A stretch of 22,980 nt of DNA from JBDLID01 sp039715055 (GTDB lineage Bacteria; Desulfobacterota; Desulfobulbia; Desulfobulbales; Desulfocapsaceae), in the NCBI GenBank assembly GCA_039715055.1, contig JBDLID010000042.1:1-22980 (forward strand), read 5' to 3'. The notes under the pieces are model-generated. The model did no database searches and was not told where the DNA came from. It saw only the letters and a program-made list of their open reading frames with translations. The stretch's first letter is position 1, and the number at the start of each line of letters is the position of its first letter. The position numbers and the translations under genes were made by a program. Below are positions 22,849 through 22,980 of the stretch, piece by piece.

Positions 22849-22980
22849 TTAATTACGGTTACGTTTTAATTGAGCCGCTTTTTTGTAAAGTTTTATATAG
22901 TGGCCCATCACCTCTTTCCAGGTGTAGCGGGCGTGAATCCGGGTCACGGCCGCCTGCTGCATCTCCCGAATTTTATCAGG
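22849..22980 (-). CDS. Probable glycosyltransferase, C-terminal fragment
   Basis: Only the last 43 residues are in the window; the frame is open at the right edge. The pattern IREMQQAAVTRIHARYTWKE followed by VMGHYIKLYKKA resembles the C-terminal end of GT-B fold (group 1/GT4) glycosyltransferases, where a helix with an xFSW-type turn is followed by a Y..LY helix. The short basic tail ends in KRNRN. The identification is tentative because the catalytic parts lie outside the window. Confidence 0.5.
   Translation of the reverse strand, partial: PDKIREMQQAAVTRIHARYTWKEVMGHYIKLYKKAAQLKRNRN

Noticed and set aside
1..22980. tRNA, rRNA, CRISPR array, complete insertion sequence or phage genes
   Set aside because: None seen by eye on either strand. 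The window reads as ordinary chromosomal genes with two small non-coding repeats.

Overview
The window looks like chromosomal DNA of a Desulfobacterota-type bacterium, probably a relative of the Desulfobulbales. The reasons are a tandem pair of ATP synthase b subunits of which one has a signal peptide, a complete acetate uptake and activation block, a persulfide-sensor-like ArsR gene beside a DUF2892 membrane protein, and intergenic foldback repeats of a kind I associate with this group. This placement is inference; no rRNA, tRNA, CRISPR array or insertion sequence is visible. Almost every gene is on the minus strand; only the ArsR gene and the DUF2892 gene are on the plus strand.

Layout from left to right. 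1-1043: start of an ATP synthase operon (b' then b, b cut by the window edge) with a good promoter at 1144-1172. 1265-3913: alaS, whose leader holds a 166-bp foldback element. 4172-4729: an isochorismatase-like hydrolase. 4907-12001: acetate block, read from right to left as acs, a cNMP/CBS/DUF294 signalling protein, a DnaQ-like exonuclease, the small subunit of a VC_2705-type symporter, and the symporter itself, with terminators after acs and after the symporter and an internal promoter before the small subunit. 12002-12688: a long divergent regulatory region. 12689-13371: ArsR regulator and DUF2892 protein. 13387-18671: a DMT-family transporter downstream of a 1426-residue protein that has PPDK-like ATP-grasp and phosphohistidine domains, no C-terminal PEP/pyruvate barrel, and about 920 unassigned N-terminal residues. 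18672-19193: non-coding DNA with a possible mobile-element scar. 19194-21312: lemA and two TPM-domain genes. 21579-22583: gap (GAPDH). 22621-22761: a second foldback element. 22849-22980: the C-terminus of a probable glycosyltransferase.

How the parts fit: the acetate genes form one functional unit. The symporter pair brings acetate in, Acs turns it into acetyl-CoA, and the CBS/nucleotidyltransferase protein and the exonuclease are the usual but poorly understood partners of that unit. GAPDH and the PPDK-like protein belong to, or derive from, central carbon metabolism. The most interesting items are the PPDK-like protein without its PEP domain, the two foldback repeats that share internal motifs but not stem sequence, the ArsR/DUF2892 pair with its two-cysteine signature, and the histidine-rich extracytoplasmic extension of the ATP synthase b subunit.
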